Source: Trichosporon coremiiforme
Lineage: Eukaryota; Basidiomycota; Tremellomycetes; Trichosporonales; Trichosporonaceae
Assembly (NCBI GenBank): GCA_039545355.1
Contig: BCJJ01000008.1
Location: 434,001 to 498,000, forward strand
Direction of reading: 5' to 3'
Length of the DNA stretch: 64,000 bases
The stretch's first letter is position 1. Each line of letters starts with the position of its first letter. Shown one piece after another: positions 24,041 through 36,244 of this stretch. The position numbers were made by a program, and so were the translations under genes. The notes under the pieces were generated by a model. It was not told where the DNA came from, searched no databases, and saw only the letters and a program-made list of their open reading frames with translations.

Positions 24041-24481
24041 TTAGGCAAGAACGCTGAGGGCGAGACCGACGAGCAGCGCGGTGAGACCCAAGCGCGGGCT
24101 CATGTTGAGGGTCTTGGCCGAGCCGGGAGCGGGTCCAGAGGGCGGCGCGGTGGTCGGCAAAGGGACGGCAGTCTTGTTGACCTTGGGCTCTGGAGCCTCA
24201 GTAGGGCTCGCCTTACCAGTGTCGTTGCCGTTGCTGCTGCCTCCGCCGCCGGTCGAGTTGCCGTTGACCGTCGAGTTGCCGCCGCCACCAGAAACCGTGC
24301 TGTTGCCGTTGTTGTTGCCATTGCCCGCCTGGTTCACGGCCGAGGAAGTGTCTGCGTTGGAGCCCAACACGGTCTGGTTTCCGCCTCCCTGGTTCTGGTT
24401 GTTACCAGCCGATACGGACGCCGACGCCGAGGGCTGGACGGATGACGGAGAAGGGTTGGTGGAAACGGAGACGGACGACAT
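24041..24481 (-). CDS. Asn/Ser/Gly-rich protein with C-terminal membrane tail
   Basis: Predicted 146 aa, function unknown. It is low-complexity: Ser/Thr/Pro at the start, then Asn/Gly/Ser repeats with many NST/NGT-type N-glycosylation sequons, a short Pro/Lys segment, and a hydrophobic C-terminus (LGLTALLVGLALSVLA). The tail looks like a GPI-attachment signal or a tail anchor. No signal peptide is encoded at this start, and I found no upstream exon with one: the upstream frame beginning near 24633 is out of phase. With a hidden signal exon this would be a GPI cell-wall protein; without one, a tail-anchored protein. It converges on the purine PRTase gene. Confidence 0.55.
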   Translation of the reverse strand: MSSVSVSTNPSPSSVQPSASASVSAGNNQNQGGGNQTVLGSNADTSSAVNQAGNGNNNGNSTVSGGGGNSTVNGNSTGGGGSSNGNDTGKASPTEAPEPKVNKTAVPLPTTAPPSGPAPGSAKTLNMSPRLGLTALLVGLALSVLA

Positions 24482-25312
24482 GGTAGCTGCAGAGTTTAAG
24501 TGTAGCGTCTGGGTGAAGGGGAGACTGGGAGAGGGAAGGAGTCGGCACGCAATGAGTTGTGAGAGGAAGCCGATGGTTCAACGCGAAGAAGGCCGCTGCA
24601 GAACAACAGGCGTGCATCGCCGAACGCAGTGCCAGGGAGACGTGGGTGCCTGGTCGCTGGCTGGGCACAGGGCGCTTCCGCGGATCTATATTTTGCATCG
24701 CCTAGCGTTGATGAAGACTCCATAAAATTACGCGGCGAGCATGCAGCATGCAGCGCGTGCAGCGGCCAGTTCCTCGCTCTGGATGTTATGACTGTGCTGT
24801 GCGCCTGTAGCACAGGCGACCATACCACCATGATACCATGGTAGCAACAACAACAACAATGCGCAACGTTTTGACGACTTGTTGGCCACGTGGTCGACCA
24901 GTGGCGTCCGACATCACCCAATTCCCCGTTGCCACCGCGGTGCGCAAATATCCACGCGTTGAAGACAGTTCGGCTGCATCAGCAGCAGCTCATGACCTGA
25001 ACTCGCCTGGCGTTAACGCGACCAACATGTCCACTCACTTACAGCACGTCGCCCTTACTTATGACGAACTCACATGTCGCGTCACTCGTACGACCATGTC
25101 GAGACTGGGTCAGCCGTCTTCGTCAGTGTCAACGGACCTATAGGAAAACAAGAGAGCGCTGCAAGGACTTTCTGCCAGAGGCACCAACATGGGTGGGCCG
25201 CCCTTGGCGGCACAACGTTGCTGAGAGCTTGCTGGAACGCAGTACAATAGTCTTCTCCGATAGCGGCGGCCGCTAGTGGGGAGTTGATGTGGCAGTCTTG
25301 CCCAACTCGCGG

Positions 25313-25382
25313 TAACCGCAGACCCCGCGGAGGGCCCGTCACCAGTGTAACCGCAGACCCCGCGGAGCGCCCGTCACCAGCG
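25313..25382. repeat. 35-bp tandem repeat, two copies
   Basis: The units TAACCGCAGACCCCGCGGAG... at 25313-25347 and 25348-25382 follow each other directly and differ at only a few positions. Each contains the palindromic core CCGCGG. No further copies were noticed in the window. Confidence 0.8.
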
Positions 25383-25532
25383 CTGCCCAGAATTCAACAG
25401 AAGAGACAACTAGAATCACCGAGGGAGACAACCGAGAAGGAAGGCGGCGGGGACTGACGAGTCAAACAAACGTGCCAAGTCGCGCCGATGCAGACCGACA
25501 GCGCAGTGGGGATTGCCGCCAAGGTCGCCAGA

Positions 25533-25544
25533 CCCCCCCCCCCC
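25533..25544. repeat. C12 homopolymer
   Basis: Twelve consecutive C about 290 bp upstream of the orphan ORF at 25831. It may be length-variable or a sequencing-sensitive site. Confidence 0.8.
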
Positions 25545-25830
25545 TGCATTCGTTCCCTCGACTTCACTGGTTTCCACTGGCTCAGCAGTTGCCTCTAGCT
25601 CGACCTGATCTACTCAGCGGTCTTCTCTGCCGCCACTGCCTTCTATTTCTGTTGGTTCCATCTTCCGGCAGTGCAGTTTTGCGGGCCTTGCAAGTCTGCG
25701 CGCCCGCACTATCACCTACTTGTAAAAATGGTGAACTGAAACATTGAGCGGCGACGATCCAGGAGGCGTGAAGAGGGGTCGAGAAACGCCGAACGTGGCC
25801 CCATCCCAGGGGGGGCGCTATCGAGCGCGA

Positions 25831-26589
25831 ATGTCTTCCCTCGAGACTGACAACCACATTGTCAATCACATGGTCAACACATCGACAGCAAAGATGACAA
25901 GGACGCCGCATTATCCCGGAAGCTGGGTCGCCGGGCCCGTCATCGACCGGCACGTTCGGTTCGACACGTACGTCGACGACGGGTACGACTCGATGGAGGA
26001 GGCCGTGGCCGTCCGGGCGATGATTTCGGGCGTGAAGCGCGTCTCCATCTTCACCACGCTCGAGACCCCACCGACCGTGAACCCTAAGATCAACAAGCGC
26101 ACTACCGCCGCGCACGGTGACGCAGAGTGCAGCAACGCCGACGCCGACTCCCCCGAGCCGGAGCCTGCCTGCGGGATCAAGCGCAAAGGTACGCCCGATA
26201 AGCCCGCCACGAAACCCAAGCCCGTGAACAAGCACTTCTCCAGCGCGGCACGGAGAAAAACACGACGGATCGAGTGCCCTAACTCAAAGTCTGTTGATAT
26301 CAAGACGCAGATAAACGAAATCTCGGAGATCAATACGGGACAGTCGCAAATCCGCCATAGCGCTCCGTCGACGCTTGACGACCTCAATGCCGGGTTCCAG
26401 ACGCTCGACGCGGCCCGCGAGATCCACCCGCACCACCAGTCCCAGGCGGCCGACAAGATGCACCCCGAGCGTTGCCCGAGTATCTCGACGTATCCATCAA
26501 GCACGCCTGCAGCCGTCCAGCGAGCCCAGATTCTAGTCTTCAAAAGATGGACGAGTAAAACACCGGATCTCGAGCTACGATGTCCATAG
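25831..26589 (+). CDS. Hypothetical protein, unrecognised
   Basis: Single open frame of 252 codons from the first ATG with a reasonable context. I do not recognise it. Codon use in the middle (about 25920-26220) is strongly C/G-ending, like the confirmed genes here, which supports real coding. The protein is hydrophilic and largely disordered, with an acidic segment (TYVDDGYDSMEEAVAV), a basic stretch (ARRKTRRIECPNSK) that could be a nuclear signal, and no membrane segment or signal peptide. It stands alone in a gene-poor region between the orphan tail-anchored protein and the MAP kinase. A decayed or lineage-specific gene is possible. Confidence 0.45.
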   Translation: MSSLETDNHIVNHMVNTSTAKMTRTPHYPGSWVAGPVIDRHVRFDTYVDDGYDSMEEAVAVRAMISGVKRVSIFTTLETPPTVNPKINKRTTAAHGDAECSNADADSPEPEPACGIKRKGTPDKPATKPKPVNKHFSSAARRKTRRIECPNSKSVDIKTQINEISEINTGQSQIRHSAPSTLDDLNAGFQTLDAAREIHPHHQSQAADKMHPERCPSISTYPSSTPAAVQRAQILVFKRWTSKTPDLELRCP

Positions 26590-27909
26590 CGTTGTCTAGC
26601 GCAACATCCGTACGGTAGGCTATCGCTACCGCTCCGTAGCAATTCATGAGTGAACTCTTAAGAAACGCATGTATGGAATGCAGATTGACGGGCAGGGTTG
26701 ACGGCGGACTGTGACACTTTGCAAACTGCTGGCGAAATCGGACTGTGTCTTGGTCGCGGATGGAGATCCACGCGCTCGCCTGTCACGCCGCAGCGCTTTA
26801 TCGCTTTATGCTTTCAAGTTCAACTTGGACGTTATCTAGCCGCTCCTGCAGACCAGCAGAGAGACCAGCTTACAGCGCTTCGCTCCGCAACGTCCCGTAG
26901 TTCCAACAGCTTGTTACATGGTTCAGATTTTCATAAGGTCAAACCAAGAGTAGGCGAAGCTGCGCTGCTCGCTTCTCGCCCGTTTGAACCGAGTTTGCCT
27001 CAGGCACAGGCCGTTGTTTTCTTCACATGTGTGCGCACCCGTTGCAGTACTAAACGAATGATAAGGAACGGAATTGCAGTAGAGTACTGCAGTATCGACC
27101 AGCCCATCTGTCCATGCACTACGCGCTTGGCTGGTACGCCACTACGAGTACGGCCACGTTAGAAGAACGGTTCCTCTGGCTTCAAATCGCGTTGAATACT
27201 GGTTGTCTCGCATCGCACATCTGGCAACTAGCTCTCTGGAATTAAAGGGGATCACTTCACTGTGCGGTGGCGTGAAGCACCCTCCTCTCGCTCCTCTTGT
27301 CGCAAGGGTGCGACGGATCATGCCGCAGACATAGTCGCAGGGGTCGCGACTTCGTGGGCGCGTGCAGCAGCATTAGAGGGTCAGGTTGGTCAGGTCGCGG
27401 CTGAGGCACCAGGGAACTTGGTGGCAGGGCCAGAAGGCCATCGGTCGGTCCGCGCCCGTATTCAGTTCGTCCCTTGCTTCTACGGTGCATGGAGAGTGGA
27501 GGCGTCGAGCGTTTCATGGTTGATCTTCACCTCCAGTCTTGATTCCAGTCCCACGGAGCATTTCCTTCAGGAGCATCCTAGAAAGTAGTTCGACGCATAC
27601 CTCGATATCATGCCAAGTGGGCAGACCTGCTGCAGGCCCAAGCCTACAGGGCACCGAGTGATCAGTGCGCCATGGCGCAAGACTGACCCAGAGTGGGTGC
27701 AGGACCGACCAGCGCCTTGGCCGCTGTTATGCAGGAGTCGCGCATCGACGCAACCTGCGGGCCTCTTCATGTCTTCCTAGCAGTGATTGCGGATCGTCTG
27801 TGTCATCACTTCCACATCTCCGACAGCAATAAGGTTACCAACTTCTCGTTCCCGGCCAGGACGCAACAGAACGCCCGATAGTCTTCAACACCCAACGCTC
27901 TCCTGATCG
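26590..27909. other. Intergenic, promoter side of the MAP kinase gene
   Basis: 1.3 kb without a supportable gene. ORFs here are short, unbiased and mutually overlapping. The part close to 27909 is presumably the MAP kinase promoter; no clear TATA box or pheromone-response element was seen. Confidence 0.45.
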
Positions 27910-29352
<1,443 letters not shown>

Positions 29353-30122
29353 AATGGAAGAATCATTGTGTATTAGTGTAGATGTGACTAGAGACTACAG
29401 CTGCATGACGCCGAGTGCGCTCGCTGAGCGGCTCAAATCTTCGCCGCTGGATGCTCCATCTGCCTTGGGTACCTGAGGGCTGAGCGATGCCCGCTGGAAC
29501 CTGAGCAGCTCGGTGTCGCTGCGAACGGAAACTGCAGGCGGATCTCGGTTCTAGCGTTTCGACTTCAGGCCGACTTGTCGTTCCGCCGCCAGAAACGCGC
29601 AACAGATCTGCAGTTATCGTGTGCCTTGCTCAGCGCGGGGTGCCCCGAACCCGACTCCGGACAGTTCATATTCCAGAGGGAGATCGTTGCCGTGCAGTCC
29701 AACGGTGGCTCACCGCAGTGCGGGTTGGAGGGCTCCGCAACGTCCATGCTGTGGATGAGTGCGGAGTAGCTCAGCATACGGGCGTGACGGAGTGAAATTA
29801 GTTCCGTCGACAGTGGTCTGGGCACAAGCGCCGGGGATGGCAGAGCCGCCCTGGCGCCCAGGACAGGGCACGCAGTCGTACAGAGGTCAGACCCTAAACC
29901 ACCGCGCCGCCCTGGCTCTGTGCCTCTGCATCTGGCAGACGGGCAATCCGCACCAGCTACTACCAGCGCGCTCGTCGCTGCCTGGTGGAGGACGACACAT
30001 GACGGGTTTAGTCAAACTAGACACCACACTGCATCTCTTCCTCTATCTCATCCATCAGCCCTCAGCCCTCGGTACCAAGCTCGTAGCATCGCGCGCGCTG
30101 CTCTTGCATCGTTCGCTCCCAC
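29353..30122. other. Intergenic between MAP kinase and SSK1
   Basis: 770 bp without a supportable gene; presumably the MAP kinase 3' end and the SSK1 promoter and leader. The stretch 30030-30120 is C/T-rich, as expected of a transcript leader. Confidence 0.45.
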
Positions 30123-33100
30123 ATGGATCACCTACTCGAGGTGGACACCGACTTGCAACCGGTGGCTGGATCCATCCAAGCTACGACCATTCCTGCAAGC
30201 TGGGGCTCGAGCAATTCCAGCATGGGCCGCTCATCATCCGAGATATCGCCCAAGCAGCGACCCTCTACCGTCTTCAGGTCCAACAGCTCCAACAGCGATG
30301 CCGACTTGCCGCCCCCGGAACCGCCGCTCCCCGTGAGTTTCTCTTTGCTTCGCGCACATGGCTGATCGCAGTTGTCCGCAACCTCCTCCTCCTCCTCTTC
30401 CAATCCTATTTTCGGCTGGCCCGCAGCATCAAGGCGACAACGAGATCCTTTCGACTCTGCCGGATCCTTTTCCGATGATCCCTTCGGGCACATGTCGAGC
30501 TCAAGCTCCTCAGGGGATGACATGGGTGCGGGTACCAGCACGGGATCGTACTCGCCTCGACAACAGATCCTGCCCGGCTACCCGACCAACGCCTCTCCAC
30601 CGGTAGTGACCGAGGGCACTTGGAACGCAGGCGGCGACCGGCCAGTCGTGTTCAACAGAACATTTTCGGCGCCGTTGCCGACTCGCGTTGGGAGCCTCCG
30701 GCAGCCGTCCCGATCGGATAGCACCTCGGACCCATGGCATTCATTGTCACTGGAGCTGGTCGACACGTTACAGACGGCTATTCAGACGCTGTTATACGTG
30801 TCTCCCCCCCATCTGCTCGACAACGCCAAGGAACAGTATGCGAGCTGCGCCATCCAGATGCCGGCGACGTCTGTATCGGCGCTCTTCACGTCAATGAGAG
30901 GTCTCAACTACTTGTCCGCGAACCTTGTGCCGCTCATCGAAGGGCAGGGCACGGGGATCCGAACTGTGCAGGACTTTGATGTGGGAGAGCTTCTCCAAAA
31001 TGTTGCCGACCAGCTGAGTGGCGAGGCTGCGCAAGCCGAGGTGGACCTGGTGCTCTTCCATGGGGACGTGGGGATGAAGCACGTCAGCGTCACGGGCGAC
31101 CGCGAGGGGATAGGATACACGATAGGACACGTACGTAATGGGAGCCGCAATCTCTCTGACACACTGCAGGTTGTTCGACAGGTGCTTCTTGTGGCTGACA
31201 AGAACGACACGATCGAGTTTGGTCTCCAGATCATCCCTCAAGATGGAGATCGGCGGGTTTCATTACCTGTCGTGGCCGCAGATTTTGAAGACTATCGCCG
31301 ACAACAATCTTCTTCGTTGGACAGCTCCACAGGCGCCCGCGAAACGATTCAGTGTGTCTTTGAGATTGTGCACAATGTCTCGATGACGGCCGAAGCGAAC
31401 GCGGTCACGCCGAAAGCGGAACTCAACCCGTTTTCGGCCTTGGCGGAGCAGCGAGAGGCGTCGACCCCAAAGTTGGACACTCTGCTGTGCCATCGATTGT
31501 TGCGACAAATCAACGGGCGGTTGAGATCGAACACTGTTCCGTCATCTCCGACTGGGTTTGGGCACTTGCGATACGCGTACGAGCTCTCCATCGAGCTGCC
31601 CCGAGGGAGACCGATCACTGAACCTGCGCCCCTGTCTGCCGAGGAAGAGCTCAACCGTCAACCGTACCGAGATCTTGTCCTTCCTCGGGAGCCGACGCTT
31701 GTGGAACTGGCCGACTTTGCAGAGACGCTCCGTGGCCGCCGTGTGCATCTGCACGCTAGTCTCACGAGCATATTCGCCCAGCACCTCACCAGTTACCTGG
31801 CAGCCTGGGGCCTCGATGTCTCGCACATTTCGGTTGAAGACGAGGCCGCCGTCGACGAGAACCAGGGCTTGCCCAAGTTTGTCATCATCGATGAGGATCT
31901 GGGGGTCCTCAGACGCGAACTCCTCCGTTTGCGGTCCGACACTCATCCGTTCAGACAACGATCCATGAAGCGGCCAGCACTCATCCGCAGCGTCAGGTCG
32001 TCAACTAGCATTTGTCCTCCGTCGTTATCGGTCATCATCCACTTTACGAGCATCGACAAGTACCATCAAGTCCGCGACGTTGTCGCCACTCATGGATTCT
32101 CTGCACAGCCCGAGGTCATTGTCATTCCCAAGCCCGTGGGTCCAAGGCGTTTCCTGACGGCGCTCTTCACTGCTGTCAAGCAGCCTCTTGTGGACCCTGC
32201 CTTCTCGCCGATCGCCACCAGCCCGCGCTCCCCTCACATCATAGCAGGAGCGCGGACGCCAACGGCAGGCCCCGTGGATGGCTTTTTCGATGCCGTCGAG
32301 GCCATGCACCCTGACCTCACGCCGCAGATGGGTCGGTCACCGCGCGGAGAGTTTCCCCCGCTAAACAGTTCCCGTCTGGAAGAGTCGTCCAAGCTTGCCA
32401 TCCCGACCCCAAACGATCTCATTTCGAAACCCGCCTCAGAGTACTTTTCGCGCTCAACAAGCGGCAGCAGCAAGTCGGCATCAGGTGCTTCAGGCGTGAT
32501 CATGCAGAGTCCCGACGGTCGGCCGTACGGAATGTTCTTCGAGCCCCCGCCGTCCAGCCATCCGCCCGCGTCACGAACAGACGAGGGAGACCAGCCGCCG
32601 AATGCAGGCGTGCTGAGCGCGGTGCCCCCGTCCCCGTTAGACTCTCCCACCGGCGGAGAGAGACGACCGTCGACCATGTCTTCCCTTAGCGGCACGACAG
32701 ACGAGTCGCCATCGTTGGCAGAAGTAGAGCGGCCGAGTACGAGTGGGCGACGCAGAACATTACCAGTACTGCCGGGCACCCGGCCCATCGTGGCCCACGG
32801 CAGAAGTCGGTCGTCAACCATCACGCGCCGGCTTACGAACGACTCGTCCAAGAAGCTACCAGAAATAGAAGAGTCGATTCCTCGGCAACCAAAGCCGTTT
32901 GACGTCGTAGTGCCCCCCATCAACGTGCTCATCGTGGAGGGTGAGAATCCGCTCGGCGCCGGTGCTAACGTTCAGACAACCCGATCAACCAAAACATTCT
33001 GAGCATGTTCTTCAGGAAGAAGAAGATCAAGCATCAGACTGCCAAGGATGGCCTCGAGGCTGTGGAAAAGTGGCGGACGGGAAGCTTCCATCTGATCCTG

Positions 33101-33690
33101 GTGAGTAGACGTTATGCTGTGTACACTGACGTCAGATGGACATTCAGCTCCCAGTGATGGACGGAATTGCCGCGACCAAGGAGATCCGAAAGATGGAAAA
33201 GCACAACAAGATTGGCGTCTTCCCCAGCACCCCGATGAGCGAGACTTCCCGCCCCGTTGAAGCTGTCCCTGCCGCGTCTCCATTCCGGTCCGCAGTCATC
33301 ATTGTCGCTCTGACCGCCTCATCCTTGCAAACGGATCGTGTCAACGCCCTGGCGGCCGGGTGCAACGACTTTCTCACGAAACCCGTTTCTCTCAAGTGGT
33401 TGGAGAAGAAGACGGTCGAGTGGGGATGCATGCAGGCACTCATCGACTTTGACGGCTGGAGGCGATCCAAGGCTCCAGACCGCGCGGAAATGAAGATGGG
33501 CTTTGACATTGCCCCAAAGGCGGCAGCTCGCGACGTTGCAAACCGCCTGCACATCCAGCGCGACAAGGTGCGACCCAAGCCGGCCTCCGCGCAGAGCACG
33601 CCCGCCCAAACCCCCGCCGAAACCCCCTCGCGGACATCCCCAGTACCACCTGTCAGTGAAAAGCCTCTACCTGCCCTTCCCACAGAGTAA
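30123..33690 (+). CDS. SSK1: Ssk1-type response regulator of the HOG pathway
   Basis: Predicted 1139 aa. Ssk1 receives the phosphorelay signal from hybrid histidine kinases through Ypd1 and controls the Ssk2-type MAPKKK of the Hog1 osmostress cascade. Exons 30123-30332, 30372-31130, 31170-32940, 32976-33100, 33136-33690. The C-terminal receiver begins at INVLIVEDNP (created across a splice), carries the phosphoacceptor Asp957 in MDIQLPVMDG, Thr1015 and Lys1037 in FLTKPVS. The N-terminal 190 residues are Ser-rich and disordered. Residues about 271-460 resemble a degenerate histidine-kinase ATPase region (FDVGELLQNVADQL) and about 510-662 a degenerate receiver (KFVIIDED ... VIPKPVG), an inference from pattern only. 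The 39-nt intron 31131-31169 is in frame and open. Its 3' end is 39 bp from the LYAR stop. Confidence 0.9.
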
Positions 33691-33729
33691 ACCTGTTGTC
33701 TATGTTATACTGCATGTCATGTAACGTAT

Positions 33730-34665
33730 CTATGCGCTGAGCTGCCAGTGGCCGTCGACGAGAGAGACCTGGACGCCCTGCAGGACGTCCAAGTTGTCTA
33801 GCGTCTTCTCCTTGCCCTCGGCCACCCGCTTCAACCAGTCCGCCAGAGAAATGGTCTCGGTGACCTTGTCCTCGAGCTTCTTCATGTGCTTCTTGATGCG
33901 CTTGACGGTCTTCTCCGACGGAGGCGCCGCAGCCTCGGGGGTCGCCTCGCGTTTCCGCTTCTTACCCTCGTCCTCACCTCCAACGCGCGAGTTTGCCTTG
34001 GCTCCCGTTCCGCCCTTGTCTCCCTTGCGCTTCTTCTTCTTCGGCTCCTCATCGCCGCCCGTTGCGGCGGAGGTCGCCTCAACATCTGACGAAGGCGCAG
34101 AGCCCCACTGCCTCATTCCTCCTTCCGGGCGCAGCTTGTTCTCGCCCGTCGCCGACCATGACGACGGCGAGTTCTGGAAACCGCCGCGGAAGCCACCGCG
34201 TCCTCCCCTCCCGCCAAAGCCGCCCCGTCCGCGCCCTCCAAACTGACCGCGGTCCTGCTCCGGTCGTCCCATCTGGTTCAGGCGAGACGGGTGGATGCCG
34301 CTAGACTCGGAGGGCGCCGGAGAGTCGGCAGGCGTCGAGGCGGCCGGGGTCTGCGTCGCAGACTTGCTGGTGTTGTTGCCCTGGTGTCCACCAGCCTTCT
34401 TCGGTCCCTTGTAAAGCGCGCCCTGGTACTTTTCGGCCTCGGAGATGCACGACGTGTGCGACTTGTAGTCCTGGCCCTGGAACGTTGTTGAGCAGTCTGT
34501 CCGTCAGCCCCTGCGCCACTTTACTCCACTCACCGATGCAGCTAAAGGTGGCCCAGCAGCGTTGCCGGTGCTTGTCGAGCTGGGGCTTCTTCACCGTGTC
34601 GGCGCAACCATCACACCTGATATCAGCGCAGTCCCTCTCTTTCGTGCTCACTGGAATGACACCAT
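33730..34665 (-). CDS. LYAR-type nucleolar zinc-finger protein
   Basis: Predicted 287 aa. LYAR proteins are nucleolar and linked to ribosome biogenesis and growth. Exons 34665-34652, 34616-34534 and 34496-33730. The N-terminus has the paired LYAR zinc fingers: MVSFQCDGCADTVKKPQLDKH, then CWATFSCIDC, then QGQDYKSHTSCISEAEKY, with Cys and His at family spacing; CIDC is made across the second splice. A disordered Ser/Thr/Pro linker, an RGG-like GGRGRGGFGGRGG stretch (RNA binding), Lys-rich KKKKRK nuclear/nucleolar signals and a C-terminal helical domain follow. The first exon is 14 nt. Divergent from the RPA3 gene with 203 bp between starts. Confidence 0.9.
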
Positions 34666-34868
34666 GATCGGCTTGTTTGGTCTGAGATGAGGTTCAGACC
34701 AAGTCCTGGAAGACTTTCAGCCGTTCGACTTTTTCCCGGGTCACGTGCAGAAATGACCGATCTTGGTGGAGGCCGCGGAGGCTAATGTCTACTACGCGCG
34801 ACGCGTTTGTTGCTTTGTTGAGGTTGACTGTACTGCTTCATCACAACACCATCAATCACACGCACACA
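34666..34868. promoter_or_regulatory. Shared bidirectional promoter (LYAR / RPA3)
   Basis: This 203-bp gap lies between two divergent start codons. A CACGTG-like core appears as TCACGTGCAG near 34741-34750. Confidence 0.45.
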
Positions 34869-35353
34869 ATGTCGCGTCTTGAACCCGAGTGTAAGTGAAA
34901 CGGAGTGTGGGCTGCAGTCTTCGCTGTAAGGGATGCGTGCAAGCCGTCCTCGAACACCAGTGCTGACATTACAGTCCGCGTCAACTCTAGGACTATCGGC
35001 GAGCACAAGGGCAAGACCGTGCGCCTGACTGCCAAGGTTCTCCAGATTGTGGGAGACCTTGCGACGGTCGAGGCTTGCGACGGCGGCCAGGTAAGCCACA
35101 GGTCTGCATGGCATTGCTGACTACAGATTGCGGTGACCATCCCCCGCGTAAGCATCACCGCGAGTGGTTTGGCTGACACGAACAGGACATGCACATCGAG
35201 GACAAGTATATTGAGATTATTGGCAGCGTCCGTGACGATGCCACCGTCCGTGCGCTCACGAGCATCAATCTCGGCCCCAGCCTCGACATGAAGGCCGTCA
35301 ATGCGGTAGTCGAGTACACCCACTCGAGCAAGGGACAGGGTGTTCTCGCATAG
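34869..35353 (+). CDS. RFA3: Replication protein A subunit 3 (RPA14)
   Basis: Predicted 108-aa small subunit of the heterotrimeric single-strand DNA-binding complex RPA, needed in replication and repair. Exons 34869-34890, 34975-35090, 35127-35147 and 35186-35353. The single OB fold is recognisable: SRTIGEHKGKTVRLTAKVLQ, then ATVEACDGGQIAVTIPR, then DKYIEIIGSV, then a C-terminal helix segment LGPSLDMKAVNAVVEY. One exon is only 21 nt. Length matches the family. A fragment of another OB-fold protein is less likely given the full-length match of strands. Confidence 0.9.
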
Positions 35354-35588
35354 AGTCTGTACTGTAATGTTCGGCGAGCCTGTTGCTCGCCATGTATTCT
35401 TATTTCTGGTGCCACAGAGTTCTCTTTCCAACAGTGTGCTGTAAGGAGCGTGTGTCTTGTACCCCGAGTATCTCTTTCCAAAGTTCCATAAATCATACAC
35501 GGGCATGCATCCTGCCCTTTCTACCAACGACCAATGCAAGGGGTATCGGGCCGTCTTCTCCAATTTTACAGAGGTGCAATCGACCGAA

Positions 35589-36066
35589 TCAAGCAGCATT
35601 ACGGAGCACTGGCGTCAGCATAGTCTTCTGAGACACTTACCCATGATTACAGAGTCTCCTCGCAGGAACATTTTCCTGCAACGTCAGCTTCTCCACCCAT
35701 TCTCCACTCACGGGATGAAGCGGTCCTTGTTCACGGGCTTGGCATTCTTGCCCTTGGGAACCTCGACCCACATCTAAACGTCAGTACCTCGTCGTCATCC
35801 AGAACACACCTCCTTCACGTTCTCCAGGACCATGTTGGCGTGACGGTCAAACGCCTTGACACGACCCAGAAGCTTTTTGTTATTCCTCAGCGAGATGAGG
35901 ATCTGGCTGTTGTTGCGGACAGCCTGCTGCAGCACCGACAGCGGTCCCTGGGAGATCTCCCACTCCTCGAGCTCTCGGATCTGAGCCTCGTCGAGCTCAG
36001 ACTTGGGGACGGAGGCGTATTGACTGATACGTCAGCAGCAACGAGACTACACGAATCTTACCTCAT
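35589..36066 (-). CDS. SMD2: Sm D2 core spliceosomal protein
   Basis: Predicted 111-aa Sm protein, part of the heptameric ring on U1, U2, U4 and U5 snRNAs. Exons 36066-36062, 36023-35810, 35773-35712, 35675-35641 and 35608-35589 join in phase. The Sm1 motif is [19 protein letters not shown] and continues into [16 protein letters not shown]; Sm2 is [15 protein letters not shown], rebuilt from two tiny exons. The first exon is just ATG AG. Such dense splitting of a 336-nt coding region by four introns is striking. Divergent from the uL13m gene, 178 bp apart. Confidence 0.95.
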
Positions 36067-36244
36067 GGTGATTGCAGGATGTACACGGTTGTTTACGATG
36101 GGCTCGATGCACTGAACGAGGTGAATGATGCTGAACCTCCTTGGTGGCGGGTTTTTGCGGCGTTTGATCCCGTGGCTCGCTTCGTCTTTTCAGATGATGG
36201 TGTTTTCAACATTCCACTTCACCTCAATCGGAGCACCTCGAACG
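36067..36244. promoter_or_regulatory. Shared bidirectional promoter (SMD2 / uL13m)
   Basis: The 178 bp between the divergent start codons must drive both genes. No TATA box is obvious. Confidence 0.45.

Larger units (their letters stand above)
24482..25830. other. Gene-poor stretch with repeat and C12 run
   Basis: No convincing gene. It contains a CAACAACAACAACAA microsatellite (near 24845), two 35-bp tandem repeat units (25313-25382) and twelve consecutive C (25533-25544). The ORFs present are short and mutually overlapping. Confidence 0.5.

Noticed and set aside
24402..24698. Upstream frame as a signal-peptide exon for the Asn/Ser-rich orphan
   Set aside because: It starts with Ala/Phe-rich residues but no splice joins it in phase to the orphan frame.
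26698..27162. 154-codon plus ORF upstream of the MAP kinase
   Set aside because: No domain and no codon preference; likely chance.
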